Positions 25,039-32,749 of a stretch of 50,956 nucleotides of DNA are shown here, in pieces. Position numbers and translations under genes: made by a program. The notes below the pieces were generated by a model. That model was not told the origin of the DNA. It was given only the letters and a program-made list of their open reading frames with translations, and made no database searches. The DNA is taken from positions 1 through 50,956 of the forward strand of contig CADAQZ010000007.1 in assembly GCA_902790175.1 (NCBI GenBank). The letters are read 5' to 3'. Source of the DNA: an uncultured Eubacteriales bacterium (lineage in GTDB: Bacteria; Bacillota; Clostridia; Christensenellales; Aristaeellaceae). Each line of letters opens with the position of its first letter. The first letter of the stretch is position 1.

Positions 25039-25983
25039 CTACACCACCTTTATGCAAAATTGCGGGCACGCCCGCGCGCAGTAGCCGCAGAACACGCACT
25101 TTTCGGAGTCGACCCGTGCGCGCCCGTCGACGATCGAGATGGCGCTCTGGCGGCAGCGCTCGGCGCACTTGCCGCAGCCCTCGCACCAGTCGTGCACCAT
25201 CACGCGGCGCTCGCGGTGCCTGAGCGCCTCCAGCCGGTCGAAGGCCGCCGGGTCGCCCTCGAACATCGCCACGTCCGCGTCGATCTCCTCCTCGCTCTGC
25301 ATGCCGACGGCAATGGCGTCGAGCAGCGGGTTGTCGATCGCGTACTCCAGCGCCGCGCGATTGCCCTGGATCAGGTGTCCGCCGCCCAGCGGCTTCATCG
25401 CGAATATGCCGATGCCGTGCTCGCGGGCGTTCGCGATGGCCTGCTCCATGTCCTCGCGCGTGCCGTCCTGGATGCCGATACCCCCGACGTTGATCAGCGG
25501 GTGGATCACGTCGATCATCGGGAACTTCGGCGCGGCCTTCACGCAGGCGACGTAGTGGGTGCTGACGCCCACCGCGCCGATGTGGCCCTTCGCCTTCTGC
25601 TCGGCCAGGTATTCCAGCGCCTCCTCGTGGCCCCGCAGCGTGTAGAGCGACTCCTGCTCGTGCAGCATGAAGATGTCCACGTAGTCGCGCCCGATGCCGC
25701 GGTACGCGCGCTCCAGCGCCTCACTGGCGGTCTTGCGATCCCAGCAGTAGGCCTTGGTGCTGATCACGTAGTCCGGCGCGCTTTTCAGCGCCAGCCTGAT
25801 GTGGGGGTAGGTGCCGTAGAGGTCGGCGGTGTCCAGGAAGCGCACACCCCTCTCGTAGGCGTACACCAGCAGCCGCGCGCCGTCCTCGGGCGTCATGTCC
25901 TTCTGCAGCGGCGACATGGTCAGCGTGCCGAAGCACAGCCTGGATACCTTCAGGCCCGTGCGGCCCAGTTCATTCATCCGCAT
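25039..25983 (-). CDS. Aldo/keto reductase with C-terminal 4Fe-4S ferredoxin domain
   Basis: A 314-residue NAD(P)H-dependent oxidoreductase. The AKR TIM-barrel carries the catalytic Asp and Tyr in DTADLYGTY (about 51-59), Lys in VISTKAY (about 75) and the active-site His in FMLHEQES. The C-terminal 60 residues hold a ferredoxin-type domain with two cysteine clusters, CEGCGKCAERC and CVFCGYCARAC. AKR-ferredoxin fusions are common in anaerobes; the substrate is unknown. It sits between ireB and ruvX, where there is normally no gene. Start ATG has no strong Shine-Dalgarno; an ATG six bases downstream is possible. Confidence 0.92.
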   Translation of the reverse strand: MRMNELGRTGLKVSRLCFGTLTMSPLQKDMTPEDGARLLVYAYERGVRFLDTADLYGTYPHIRLALKSAPDYVISTKAYCWDRKTASEALERAYRGIGRDYVDIFMLHEQESLYTLRGHEEALEYLAEQKAKGHIGAVGVSTHYVACVKAAPKFPMIDVIHPLINVGGIGIQDGTREDMEQAIANAREHGIGIFAMKPLGGGHLIQGNRAALEYAIDNPLLDAIAVGMQSEEEIDADVAMFEGDPAAFDRLEALRHRERRVMVHDWCEGCGKCAERCRQSAISIVDGRARVDSEKCVFCGYCARACPQFCIKVV

Positions 25984-26015
25984 AGTCTTTGTATCGCGTC
26001 CGTTCCTGATACGTC

Positions 26016-26049
26016 ACAGGGCTGGAAATAAGCGTATTTCCAGCCCTGT
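26016..26049. terminator. Perfect 15-bp hairpin between ireB and the aldo/keto reductase
   Basis: Arms ACAGGGCTGGAAATA and TATTTCCAGCCCTGT with loop AGCG. No U-tract follows on the minus strand, so it may attenuate rather than terminate, or protect mRNA ends. Confidence 0.55.
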
Positions 26050-26083
26050 CAATGCGCGTGGCGATGCTGCAAATGCCGTTGTG

Positions 26084-26359
26084 TCAGTTGGCGAAATCCT
26101 TGTCGTGCTGCACGACGTAAAAGCGCACGAACTCCTCCAGCAGCTCGTCCCGCTCCAGCCGACGGATCAGCGAACGGGCATTGTTGTAGCTGGTTATGTA
26201 GGTGGGATCACCGGAGATGATATAGCCCACCATCTGCATGATGGGATCGTGCCCCTTGGCCTTCAGTGCCTGATAGACCAGCTCGATGATCTCCGCGGCC
26301 GATTCCGGGACATCCGCGAGGCTGCGAAAGTGCCTCGTTTCATCCAATTTGCTGTTCAT
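26084..26359 (-). CDS. ireB: IreB-family regulatory phosphoprotein (UPF0297)
   Basis: A 91-residue cytoplasmic protein of the UPF0297 family. In Enterococcus the homologue is a substrate of the PASTA Ser/Thr kinase IreK and affects cephalosporin resistance. The characteristic core [20 protein letters not shown] and the C-terminal FVRFYV segment are present. Thr8 in LDETRHF is a candidate phosphosite by position. The start follows AAAGGCGG; a longer in-frame ATG at 26428 is rejected because it lacks a ribosome site. The gene usually follows alaS and precedes ruvX; alaS is absent here and an AKR gene intervenes. Confidence 0.93.
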   Translation of the reverse strand: MNSKLDETRHFRSLADVPESAAEIIELVYQALKAKGHDPIMQMVGYIISGDPTYITSYNNARSLIRRLERDELLEEFVRFYVVQHDKDFAN

Positions 26360-26424
26360 AGCGCACCGCCTTTCGAGCACAGCATTTGCATTCATAGTCA
26401 TTATAACACATAAACTCCAAAAGA

Positions 26425-27462
26425 TCAAATATTTTCACATTTTTGAACAAAAACTCTAAACAGTGTTCGAGCCGTGGTCAGCGCGGGCAACGCCAGCAGC
26501 ATCCCGGTCACGCCGCCCAGACGCGCGCCGCCGTAGATGCCCAGCAGCACCACCGCCGGGGAAAGGCCCGTGAGGCTGCCCATCACGCGCGGGGAGATCC
26601 ACGATCCGTCCAGCTGCTGCACGATGGCCAGCGCCAGCGCCGTCAGCGCCGCCTTCTGCCAGCCGTCCGTCAGCGCGATCAGCACCGCGGGCACGCCGCC
26701 GATGAACGGGCCGAAGTAGGGGATCATGTTGAACAGCCCGATCAGTATCCCCAGCACCAGCGCGCTGCGCACGCCAACGATCGCAAGCGCCGCGGCGGAC
26801 AGCGCGGCCACCGCGCCCGCGATCATCAATTGTCCCTGCAAGTAGAGCCAAAGCTCCCGCGCGGCGGCGCTGCCCATCTGGAGCGCGATACAGCGCGCGC
26901 GTTGGGGCAGCAGCAGCTCCAGCCGAAGCAGTATCCTCTCGCGGTCGCGCAGGAAGAAGTAGCTGAGCACGACGGTTATCGAAAGCCGCCCCGCCACCTG
27001 GGCCATATTCGCCGCGAAGTGGATCGTGCCGCCGGCGAGGCCCGTCAGCGCCCCCTGCAGGGCAGAGAGGTCAACGCCTGGAAGCTCGACACCCGGCAGG
27101 CGTCCTTGGAGCCGCGTTCGCGCGTCTGTAAGCCACGCGGAGGCCGCGGAGAGCGACGCCGGGAGCGTCCGCGCGAGCTCCACGACCTCTTTGAGCACCA
27201 CCGGCAACAGCAGCCACAGAAGGAGCGCGATCACGCCCGCGACGCTCAAGAGGCACGCCAGCGACGCGACGGGGCGGGGGAGGCGGCGCTCGTAGAGGTT
27301 CGCCAGCGGCGACACCAGGAAGCACAGCCCCGCCGCCCCCAGCGCCAGCCTCGCCACCTGCACAACAGGCCGCCAGAGCAGCGCCAATGCGATCGCTACC
27401 GCCAGTGCGACGCCAGCGACCTTCCACCGGCGCCATTTCGCTTCTTCCAAGCGCAGCTGCAT
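26425..27462 (-). CDS. AI-2E family transporter (YrrI/PerM type)
   Basis: A 345-residue polytopic membrane protein. Hydrophobic helices occur at about 14-60 and 65-90, with further helices through 150-340. The C-terminal half has [17 protein letters not shown], which matches the family signature, and [11 protein letters not shown]. Family members are assigned to AI-2 export or Na+/H+ antiport, but most, including the Firmicutes YrrI group, are uncharacterised. In Bacillus yrrI lies near alaS-ireB-ruvX, so this placement is ancestral. The ribosome site is weak. Confidence 0.9.
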   Translation of the reverse strand: MQLRLEEAKWRRWKVAGVALAVAIALALLWRPVVQVARLALGAAGLCFLVSPLANLYERRLPRPVASLACLLSVAGVIALLLWLLLPVVLKEVVELARTLPASLSAASAWLTDARTRLQGRLPGVELPGVDLSALQGALTGLAGGTIHFAANMAQVAGRLSITVVLSYFFLRDRERILLRLELLLPQRARCIALQMGSAAARELWLYLQGQLMIAGAVAALSAAALAIVGVRSALVLGILIGLFNMIPYFGPFIGGVPAVLIALTDGWQKAALTALALAIVQQLDGSWISPRVMGSLTGLSPAVVLLGIYGGARLGGVTGMLLALPALTTARTLFRVFVQKCENI

Positions 27463-27468
27463 GACCGT

Positions 27469-28104
27469 TCACGCCCCGTCCGTCACATTTTCTTCGCCAT
27501 CGCCTCGGCCTTGTCGCTGATCCAGCTGCCCGTTTGCTTCGCCATCTGGTTCCACTTGCGCTCGGTCTGCCAGTTCAGCACGCCGAAGATCGTCGCGGCC
27601 GAACCGCCGATCAGCATGCCCGTCAAAAGTCCCTTCATCATTCCGCTCTTCATCGCCATACGCCTCCATGTCGTTGTTGTCCGGCTCGATCACCACTTCG
27701 CCTCTGTCGGCGTCGACGGTGTAGCGCGTCACGCGGCTTCGCCCCGTCGCCAGGTCGTCCCATACGCCCGCGGAGAGCTCCAGCGCCTGCACCTGGAAGC
27801 TGAGCTCGTCCACGTCCGCGCCCGTGACGGCTCCCAGCCGACGCCCGTCGGTGGACACCGCCCGCATCGGCAGCGCCGCAGGCTGCATGCGCCTGCGCTG
27901 GCCGGGACAGTCGGCGTGCACCGCCACTTTGCCCAGCATCTGCAGGCGCTCGGCGGGGATGTAGCGCGCGCCGCGCAGCCCCGCTCCGACCCAGACGCCG
28001 TCCATACGCCTCAGGTCCGCGGCCAGGTCCGCACGCAGCACGCGCCCAAACCTCTTTCCCTCGCACACCACCGGCATGCCCACCAATCCGCGCACACTGC
28101 GCAT
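27469..28104 (-). CDS. PRC-barrel domain protein with an unusual C-terminal tail
   Basis: The first 80 residues from the chosen ATG (MRSVRGLVGMPVVCEGKRFGRV...) form a PRC-barrel, a small beta-barrel used in RNA processing factors and photosynthetic and sporulation proteins. A second barrel-like region follows (about 85-148, with DGRRLGAVTG). From about residue 150 the composition changes to low-complexity Arg/Asp/Gly/Glu, which looks like out-of-frame translation; it coincides with the nested small gene at 27483-27653. The ancestral stop may have been lost. The start is placed where GAGG lies 8 bases upstream; the -10-like CATAAT at 28147-28142 argues against longer starts. Function unknown. 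Confidence 0.72.
   Translation of the reverse strand: MRSVRGLVGMPVVCEGKRFGRVLRADLAADLRRMDGVWVGAGLRGARYIPAERLQMLGKVAVHADCPGQRRRMQPAALPMRAVSTDGRRLGAVTGADVDELSFQVQALELSAGVWDDLATGRSRVTRYTVDADRGEVVIEPDNNDMEAYGDEERNDEGTFDGHADRRFGRDDLRRAELADRAQVEPDGEANGQLDQRQGRGDGEENVTDGA
27483..27653 (-). CDS. Small membrane protein nested in the tail of the PRC-barrel gene
   Basis: A 56-residue protein (MKSGMMKGLLTGMLIGGSAA...) with one glycine-rich transmembrane helix (about residues 7-26) and an amphipathic basic tail (ERKWNQMAKQTGSW...MAKKM). It resembles the YtxH-like class of short membrane proteins found beside PRC-barrel genes, though I cannot assign a family firmly. The ATG at 27653 is nine bases after GGAGG; one at 27659 is only three bases away. 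Its codons look like coding sequence, while the overlapping PRC frame does not, so I regard this as a real gene. Confidence 0.65.
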   Translation of the reverse strand: MKSGMMKGLLTGMLIGGSAATIFGVLNWQTERKWNQMAKQTGSWISDKAEAMAKKM

Positions 28105-28188
28105 GTCGCTCGCCTCGCAATCGCCGTGAACCGGCATCGCTATTATGGGCCGTTCGCGGCCTGTGCACGCGCGGCAAAATTTGTCGCA

Positions 28189-28217
28189 TTGCGCGAACGC
28201 GCACACTGTGATACAAT
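28189..28217 (+). promoter_or_regulatory. Predicted promoter of the second two-component system
   Basis: TTGCGC (28189-28194), 17 bases, TACAAT (28212-28217). The leader to the regulator ATG is about 150 bases and AT-rich, leaving room for regulator binding sites. Confidence 0.5.
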
Positions 28218-28371
28218 AAAGACGGCGGCGCCGCGTCGATTCGACAATCTATTTGTATGCGCCTGTTACATCGGATATGACGCGATATTATCTACAAATC
28301 GCGCGCAAAGCCACAGTTTTGACAAATATTTCTGTTAAATTGATCGTGAACATCCGCAGGGAGGGTTGAAT

Positions 28372-29088
28372 ATGGAAGAAAATCGAAGCGGATACAGGAT
28401 ACTGGTGGCGGACGACGATCCGAACGTCCATCAGTCGCTGAACGCCTATTTCAGGCGCGAGGGCTACCAGATGATTTCCGCCTACGACGGCAACCAGGCG
28501 GTGGAGCAGGTGCACAAGATGCGCCCGGACATCGCCATACTCGACATCATGATGCCCGGTATGGACGGCCTGATGGTGTGCCGGGAGATCCGCAAGGAGT
28601 CCAGCCTGCCGATCATCATGCTCACGGCCAAGGGCGAGGAGTTTGACAAGCTGCTCGGCCTGGAGATGGGCGCGGACGACTACATCACCAAGCCCTTCAG
28701 CCCCCGCGAGGTGCTCGCGCGCGTGAAGGCGGTGCTGCGGCGCATGCACGAGATGAAGCCGGAGGATAAGTCGGCGCACCTGGTCGTGGGCAACCTCGAC
28801 ATCGACATGAACGCCTTTACCGTGAAGCTGAACGGCCAGAGCGTGCCCTGCACGCCCAAGGAGACGGAGATCCTCTGGACGCTGGCCAGCAATCCCGGCA
28901 TGGTGTTCAGCCGTGAACACCTGTTGCAGAGCATATGGGGCTACGACTTCCTGGGCGACACGCGCGCCGTGGACAGCCACATCAAGCGCATCCGCGCGAA
29001 GCTGTGCGTCGAGGGCAACGACTGGGACATCAAGACGGTCTGGGGCATCGGCTATCGATTTGAAGTGGAAGGCGGTGCGCGGAATTAA
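28372..29088 (+). CDS. OmpR/PhoB-family response regulator
   Basis: A 238-residue regulator. The receiver domain (residues 8-122) has VADDDPN, the phospho-accepting Asp in AILDIMMPG, IIMLTAKGEE and ITKPFSP. The winged-helix domain (about 135-232) ends in WGIGYRFE. The ATG is chosen at 28372, after GGAGGG; a TTG two codons earlier is possible. The histidine kinase starts 9 bases downstream. PhoP-like in general layout, but nothing here identifies the signal; no phosphate transport genes are nearby. Confidence 0.92.
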   Translation: MEENRSGYRILVADDDPNVHQSLNAYFRREGYQMISAYDGNQAVEQVHKMRPDIAILDIMMPGMDGLMVCREIRKESSLPIIMLTAKGEEFDKLLGLEMGADDYITKPFSPREVLARVKAVLRRMHEMKPEDKSAHLVVGNLDIDMNAFTVKLNGQSVPCTPKETEILWTLASNPGMVFSREHLLQSIWGYDFLGDTRAVDSHIKRIRAKLCVEGNDWDIKTVWGIGYRFEVEGGARN

Positions 29089-29097
29089 TCCGGTGCC

Positions 29098-30918
29098 ATG
29101 AAACGAAAGACGCAGGCGCTGAGCATCGGCGCAAAGACGCTGCTCAGCCACATCACGCTCGCGGTGGTCGTCATCGCGCTGGCGAGCGCCATCAGCTATA
29201 CGCTGTCTTCGCAGTACATACGCCAGACGCGCGTGAGCGACCTTCTGGAGAAGGCCGGGCGCATCGCCGAGGGCAGCATGGAGGCCCCGGACGGCGGCAT
29301 CGTGCCGCGCAGGCGCACCGTGCGCACGTTCGAGGAGCTCACCGGCGCGAAGGTGTTTTACCTGGCCGAGGACAACGAGATCATACTGATGAGCCAGGAA
29401 TACCCGGACCCCCAGGAGGGCGAGGAGCGCGAGAGCCCGGACGAGTTCCACTGGGTGGAGGTCGCCGACGCCATCGACCGCGAGTTCGCCAGCCGCGTGC
29501 TGGCGGGGGAGAAAGTCTCCGCACAGCGCCGGTTTGAATTCGCGCAGGCGGTGGTGATCCTCGCGGGCGCGCCGATCCTGGACGACGCCGGGGCGGTGCG
29601 CGGCGGCGTGATCCTGGCGCAGCCGATCGAGAGCGTGCGCTCGCTGTCGCGCATGATCCGCCTCATGCTGCTGGTGGTCGTCGGCATATCGATCCTTCTG
29701 GCGGTGCTGCTGGCGATGCAGCAGACGCGCATGCTCGTCAAGCCCATCCAGCGCATCACCCGCGCGGCGCGGCGCATGGAGGACGGCGTCTACGCCGAGC
29801 GCATCCCGGCGCTGCCCGACAACGAGATCGGCGAGCTGGGGCACGCGCTCAACAGCATGTCCGGCCGACTGATGGACGTCATCAAAAACCTGCGCAAGGA
29901 GCGCGACAAGCTGGAGCTGGTCATCTCCGGCATCGGGGAGGGCCTGATCGCCGTGGACATGGACTGGCACGTGGTGCACGCCAATGCCGCCTTCCTGGAG
30001 CTGGTGGAGGCCGACAGTGCCGCCGACTTCCTCGGCGAACGCGGCGACGACGCGCTGTTTGACCCGCTGAAGGCGCTTCTGCAGCGCTGCATCGAGAACG
30101 GCGAAAGCGAGGAGATGGAGTGGGAGAACGCCTCCCACCGCGCCATCCACGCCGCGGCCACGGCGCTGACTGACGAGAGCGGCGCGATCCTGGGCACGGT
30201 GTGCCTGCTGCGCGACGTGTCTGAGGCGCAGCGCATGGAGCAGCTTCGCCGCGACTACGTGGCCAACATCTCCCACGAACTGCGCACGCCGCTGACCGGC
30301 ATCCGCGGCATGGTGGAGCCGCTGATCGACGGCTGCATGGACACCGAGGAGGAGCGCCAGGAGAGCTACCGCATCATCCTGAAGGAGACGATACGGCTCG
30401 AAAAGCTGGTGGGCGACATGCTGGACATGTCCCGCCTGCAGGACGGGCGCATCCGCGTGGAGCTGGAGCCGATGGAGCTGCCTGGCATACTCGAAGCCGC
30501 TGCGCGCAGCATGAAGGGCATCGCGGACGAGGCGGGCGTGAACCTGACCGTTCAGACGGACGGCACGCGCCTGGCGTGCCTTGGAAACGAGGACAGGATC
30601 ATGCAGGTGCTGGTGATCCTGATCGACAACGCGCTGAGCTTCACGCCGCGGGGCGGCAGCGTGACGGTGTTCGCATACGATGCGGGCGCGCACGTCGCGG
30701 CGGGCGTGCGCGACACCGGCTGCGGCATCGAGCCCAAGGACCTGGCGATGATCTGGGAGCGCTTCTACAAGGCCGACCGCTCGCGCATGCGCACGACCGG
30801 TACGGGCCTGGGCCTGTCGATCGCCAAGCTGGTCACGCGCCTGATGGGCGGCGACATCTCCGTCAAGAGCGAGCCCGGCAAGGGCGCGGAGTTCACATTC
30901 ACGCTCCAGAAGCCCTGA
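29098..30918 (+). CDS. PAS/HAMP sensor histidine kinase (PhoR-like)
   Basis: A 606-residue membrane kinase, partner of the preceding regulator. Parts in order: transmembrane helix 1 (about 18-40), an extracytoplasmic domain of about 150 residues, helix 2 (LMLLVVVGISILLAVLLAM, about 190-208), HAMP (about 210-262), a PAS domain (about 275-380, with GIGEGLIAVDMD), HisKA with the phospho-acceptor in ANISHELRTPLT (about 393), and HATPase_c with ILIDNALSFTPRGG, DTGCGIEP and GTGLGLSIAKL. All catalytic boxes are intact. The HAMP-PAS-HisKA order matches PhoR. Weak ribosome site, suggesting coupling to the regulator 9 bases upstream. Confidence 0.93.
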   Translation: MKRKTQALSIGAKTLLSHITLAVVVIALASAISYTLSSQYIRQTRVSDLLEKAGRIAEGSMEAPDGGIVPRRRTVRTFEELTGAKVFYLAEDNEIILMSQEYPDPQEGEERESPDEFHWVEVADAIDREFASRVLAGEKVSAQRRFEFAQAVVILAGAPILDDAGAVRGGVILAQPIESVRSLSRMIRLMLLVVVGISILLAVLLAMQQTRMLVKPIQRITRAARRMEDGVYAERIPALPDNEIGELGHALNSMSGRLMDVIKNLRKERDKLELVISGIGEGLIAVDMDWHVVHANAAFLELVEADSAADFLGERGDDALFDPLKALLQRCIENGESEEMEWENASHRAIHAAATALTDESGAILGTVCLLRDVSEAQRMEQLRRDYVANISHELRTPLTGIRGMVEPLIDGCMDTEEERQESYRIILKETIRLEKLVGDMLDMSRLQDGRIRVELEPMELPGILEAAARSMKGIADEAGVNLTVQTDGTRLACLGNEDRIMQVLVILIDNALSFTPRGGSVTVFAYDAGAHVAAGVRDTGCGIEPKDLAMIWERFYKADRSRMRTTGTGLGLSIAKLVTRLMGGDISVKSEPGKGAEFTFTLQKP

Positions 30919-30959
30919 ATTCGGGGAACAATAAAATTGAGAAAAGCGCCTTAAATCGG

Positions 30960-30988
30960 TTGACATCGACCTGATTATCTGTTATAAT
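30960..30988 (+). promoter_or_regulatory. Consensus sigma-A promoter for the serine tRNA genes
   Basis: TTGACA (30960-30965), 17 bases, TATAAT (30983-30988), a perfect match to consensus, about 15 bases before the likely transcript start and upstream of two tRNA genes. Confidence 0.85.
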
Positions 30989-31009
30989 ACTTTTCGCTGG
31001 TTTGGTTCA

Positions 31010-31098
31010 GGAGAGATGGCCGAGTGGTTTAAGGCGCTGGTCTTGAAAACCAGTGATGCCGAAAGGCACCGGGGGTTCGAATCCCTCTCTCTCCGCCA
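31010..31098 (+). tRNA. tRNA-Ser (anticodon TGA)
   Basis: An 89-base gene with encoded CCA. The acceptor stem GGAGAGA pairs with TCTCTCC, followed by discriminator G. The anticodon stem CTGGT/ACCAG encloses loop CTTGAAA, giving anticodon TGA. The long variable arm is a class II feature of serine tRNAs, and GGTTCGAATCC forms the T loop. Confidence 0.97.
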
Positions 31099-31112
31099 AT
31101 TTCATACGTCGT

Positions 31113-31204
31113 GGAGAAGTACCCAAGAGGCCGAAGGGGCTCCCCTGCTAAGGGAGTAGGGTGGGATAACTGCCGCGAGGGTTCAAATCCCTCCTTCTCC
31201 GCCA
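31113..31204 (+). tRNA. tRNA-Ser (anticodon GCT)
   Basis: A 92-base class II tRNA with encoded CCA. The acceptor stem GGAGAAG pairs with CTTCTCC. The anticodon stem CTCCC/GGGAG encloses CTGCTAA, giving anticodon GCT for AGC/AGT codons. It lies 14 bases after tRNA-Ser(TGA) and shares its promoter. Confidence 0.97.
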
Positions 31205-31205
31205 C

Positions 31206-31240
31206 GCGGCAACCTCGTATATGAGGTTGCCGCTTCTTAT
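31206..31240 (+). terminator. Rho-independent terminator of the tRNA-Ser operon
   Basis: GCGGCAACCTC (31206-31216), loop GTATAT, GAGGTTGCCGC (31223-31233), then TTCTTAT. It begins one base after the second tRNA's CCA. Confidence 0.88.
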
Positions 31241-31260
31241 ACAAAAACATCACAAAAGAA

Positions 31261-31286
31261 GCGCCCCGTCCGTTCGGACGGGGCGC
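31261..31286 (-). terminator. Terminator of the MsmK/UgpC-type ATPase gene
   Basis: A 12-bp perfect stem, GCGCCCCGTCCG/CGGACGGGGCGC with loop TT. On the minus strand it is followed by TTCTTTTGTG, a reasonable U-tract. Confidence 0.85.
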
Positions 31287-31300
31287 GGTTGCGATTATGC

Positions 31301-32422
31301 TTAGTCGCGAGAGAGGATGGTCTTCTCGGTTTCCACATCGAAGAAGTGGAGGCGGTTGACGTCGAAGCCGACCTTGATCTTGTCGCCGCCGCGGGAAGTG
31401 GTGCGGGGGTCGACGCGGGCGATGAAGTTCTCGTCCTTGCCGCTGGTGGTCATGTACAGGTAGGTCTCGGAGCCCATCAGCTCGATGATTTCGACGTCGA
31501 CATCGATGCAGGCATCGGGATAGGTGGAGGTGAACACGGCGTCGTCGGAGATGTTCTCAGGACGGATGCCCATGAAGACTTCCTTGCCGATGTAGTCGCC
31601 GGTCATGCGCTGCACCTTGCCCTCGGGAACCTTGATGGAGTTGTTGCCGAACACGGCGTACACGCCGTCCGCGCGCTTCTCAAGCTTGACGCGGAAGATG
31701 TTCATCTGGGGCATGCCGATGAAGCCGGCGACGAACAGGTTGGCGGGATAGTCGTACAGGTTCTGCGGGGAATCGACCTGCTGGATGTAGCCGTCCTTCA
31801 TGACCACGATGCGGGAGCCCATCGTCATGGCCTCGGTCTGGTCGTGGGTAACATAGATGAAGGTGGTCTGCAGCTTCTTGTGCAGCTTGGTGATCTCGGA
31901 ACGCATCTGCACGCGCAGCTTGGCATCCAGGTTGGACAGAGGCTCGTCCATCAGGAAGACCTTGGGTTCACGCACGATGGCGCGGCCCAGGGCGACGCGC
32001 TGGCGCTGGCCGCCGGAGAGGGCCGCCGGCTTGCGGTTCAGCAGGGCCTCGATGCCCAGGATGGAAGCGGCTTCCTTCACGCGACGGTCGATGTCCGCCT
32101 TGGGCATCTTGCGCAGCTTCAGGCCGAAAGCCATGTTGTTGTAAACGGTCATGTGGGGATACAGAGCGTAGCTCTGGAACACCATGGCGATGTCGCGATC
32201 CTTCGGGGGAATATGATTGACCAGCTTGTCGTCGATGTACAGCTCGCCCTTGGAGATGTCCTCCAGGCCGGCCACCATGCGCAGGGTGGTGGACTTGCCG
32301 CAGCCGGACGGTCCGACCAGGATGATGAATTCCTTATCCTCGATCTCCAGGTTGAAATCGCTGACCGCGACGACGTCGCCGGCATAAATCTTATAGATGC
32401 CGCGAAGAGACAAACTTGCCAT
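31301..32422 (-). CDS. Sugar ABC transporter ATPase, UgpC/MsmK family
   Basis: A 373-residue cytoplasmic ATPase of the carbohydrate (CUT1) import class. Walker A GPSGCGKST (about 37-45), signature LSGGQRQRVALGRA (about 135-148), Walker B VFLMDEPLSNLDA (about 156-168) and the H-loop YVTHDQTEA are intact. The C-terminal third (about 235-373) is the MalK-type regulatory OB/TOBE domain. No permease or binding protein is adjacent, so it is probably the shared ATPase that energises several sugar transporters, as MsmK does in streptococci. The start is the ATG nine bases after GGAGG; the longer frame from 32443 lacks a ribosome site. Confidence 0.94.
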   Translation of the reverse strand: MASLSLRGIYKIYAGDVVAVSDFNLEIEDKEFIILVGPSGCGKSTTLRMVAGLEDISKGELYIDDKLVNHIPPKDRDIAMVFQSYALYPHMTVYNNMAFGLKLRKMPKADIDRRVKEAASILGIEALLNRKPAALSGGQRQRVALGRAIVREPKVFLMDEPLSNLDAKLRVQMRSEITKLHKKLQTTFIYVTHDQTEAMTMGSRIVVMKDGYIQQVDSPQNLYDYPANLFVAGFIGMPQMNIFRVKLEKRADGVYAVFGNNSIKVPEGKVQRMTGDYIGKEVFMGIRPENISDDAVFTSTYPDACIDVDVEIIELMGSETYLYMTTSGKDENFIARVDPRTTSRGGDKIKVGFDVNRLHFFDVETEKTILSRD

Positions 32423-32457
32423 AATGAAAACCCTCCTCAACAAAATTCGTTGTATAT

Positions 32458-32486
32458 ATTATACCAGATGCGCGCCGGGTTGTGAA
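32458..32486 (-). promoter_or_regulatory. Predicted promoter of the UgpC/MsmK-type ATPase
   Basis: Minus-strand TTCACA (32486-32481), 17 bases, TATAAT (32463-32458), about 35 bases before the ATG. Confidence 0.65.
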
Positions 32487-32679
32487 TTGTTTGATTTCAC
32501 AAAAACACGGGCGCGCATTGTTGCGGAATGACAATCCCTCCAAAAACGCGCGGGGGACTTGTTGCATATTGACAATAGCAGTTTCGGAATGCTTTTCAAA
32601 CGCTCGCTACGGGCGGCGCTCGACCGACTCTCTGACAGAATGACACAAAGATTTTTCAAACTGTTTTGCAAAAAGCGAG

Positions 32680-32708
32680 TTGGCTTTTGAAGGGTTTTGT
32701 ATTATAAT
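32680..32708 (+). promoter_or_regulatory. Predicted promoter of the cdaA operon
   Basis: TTGGCT (32680-32685), 17 bases, TATAAT (32703-32708). It would start transcription near 32715, which rules out the ATG at 32720 as a leadered start and supports the GTG at 32750. Confidence 0.6.
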
Positions 32709-32749
32709 AGATTTGGGTAATGCTGATTACCGACAGGGAGGTGACGGCC

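Larger units (their letters stand above)
32423..32749. other. Divergent regulatory region between the sugar ATPase and cdaA
   Basis: A 327-base region without a gene. It holds outward-facing promoters at 32458-32486 (minus) and 32680-32708 (plus). The middle (32520-32660) is of mixed composition and includes a stretch resembling a decayed copy of the dispersed GAATGACA repeat near 32636-32645. I see no clear operator. Confidence 0.5.

Noticed and set aside
28288-30966. An 892-residue minus-strand frame opposite the second two-component system
   Set aside because: Its composition is antisense-like and it covers a response regulator and kinase with all domain motifs intact on the plus strand.
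31029-31253. A 74-residue minus-strand frame across the two serine tRNAs
   Set aside because: It is the antisense translation of tRNA-Ser genes; GERGIRTPGAFRHHW-type peptides are a well-known false annotation.
32720-32749. Upstream ATG start for cdaA at 32720
   Set aside because: It would lie about five bases from the predicted transcript start without a ribosome site; GTG 32750 has GGGAGGTG seven bases upstream.
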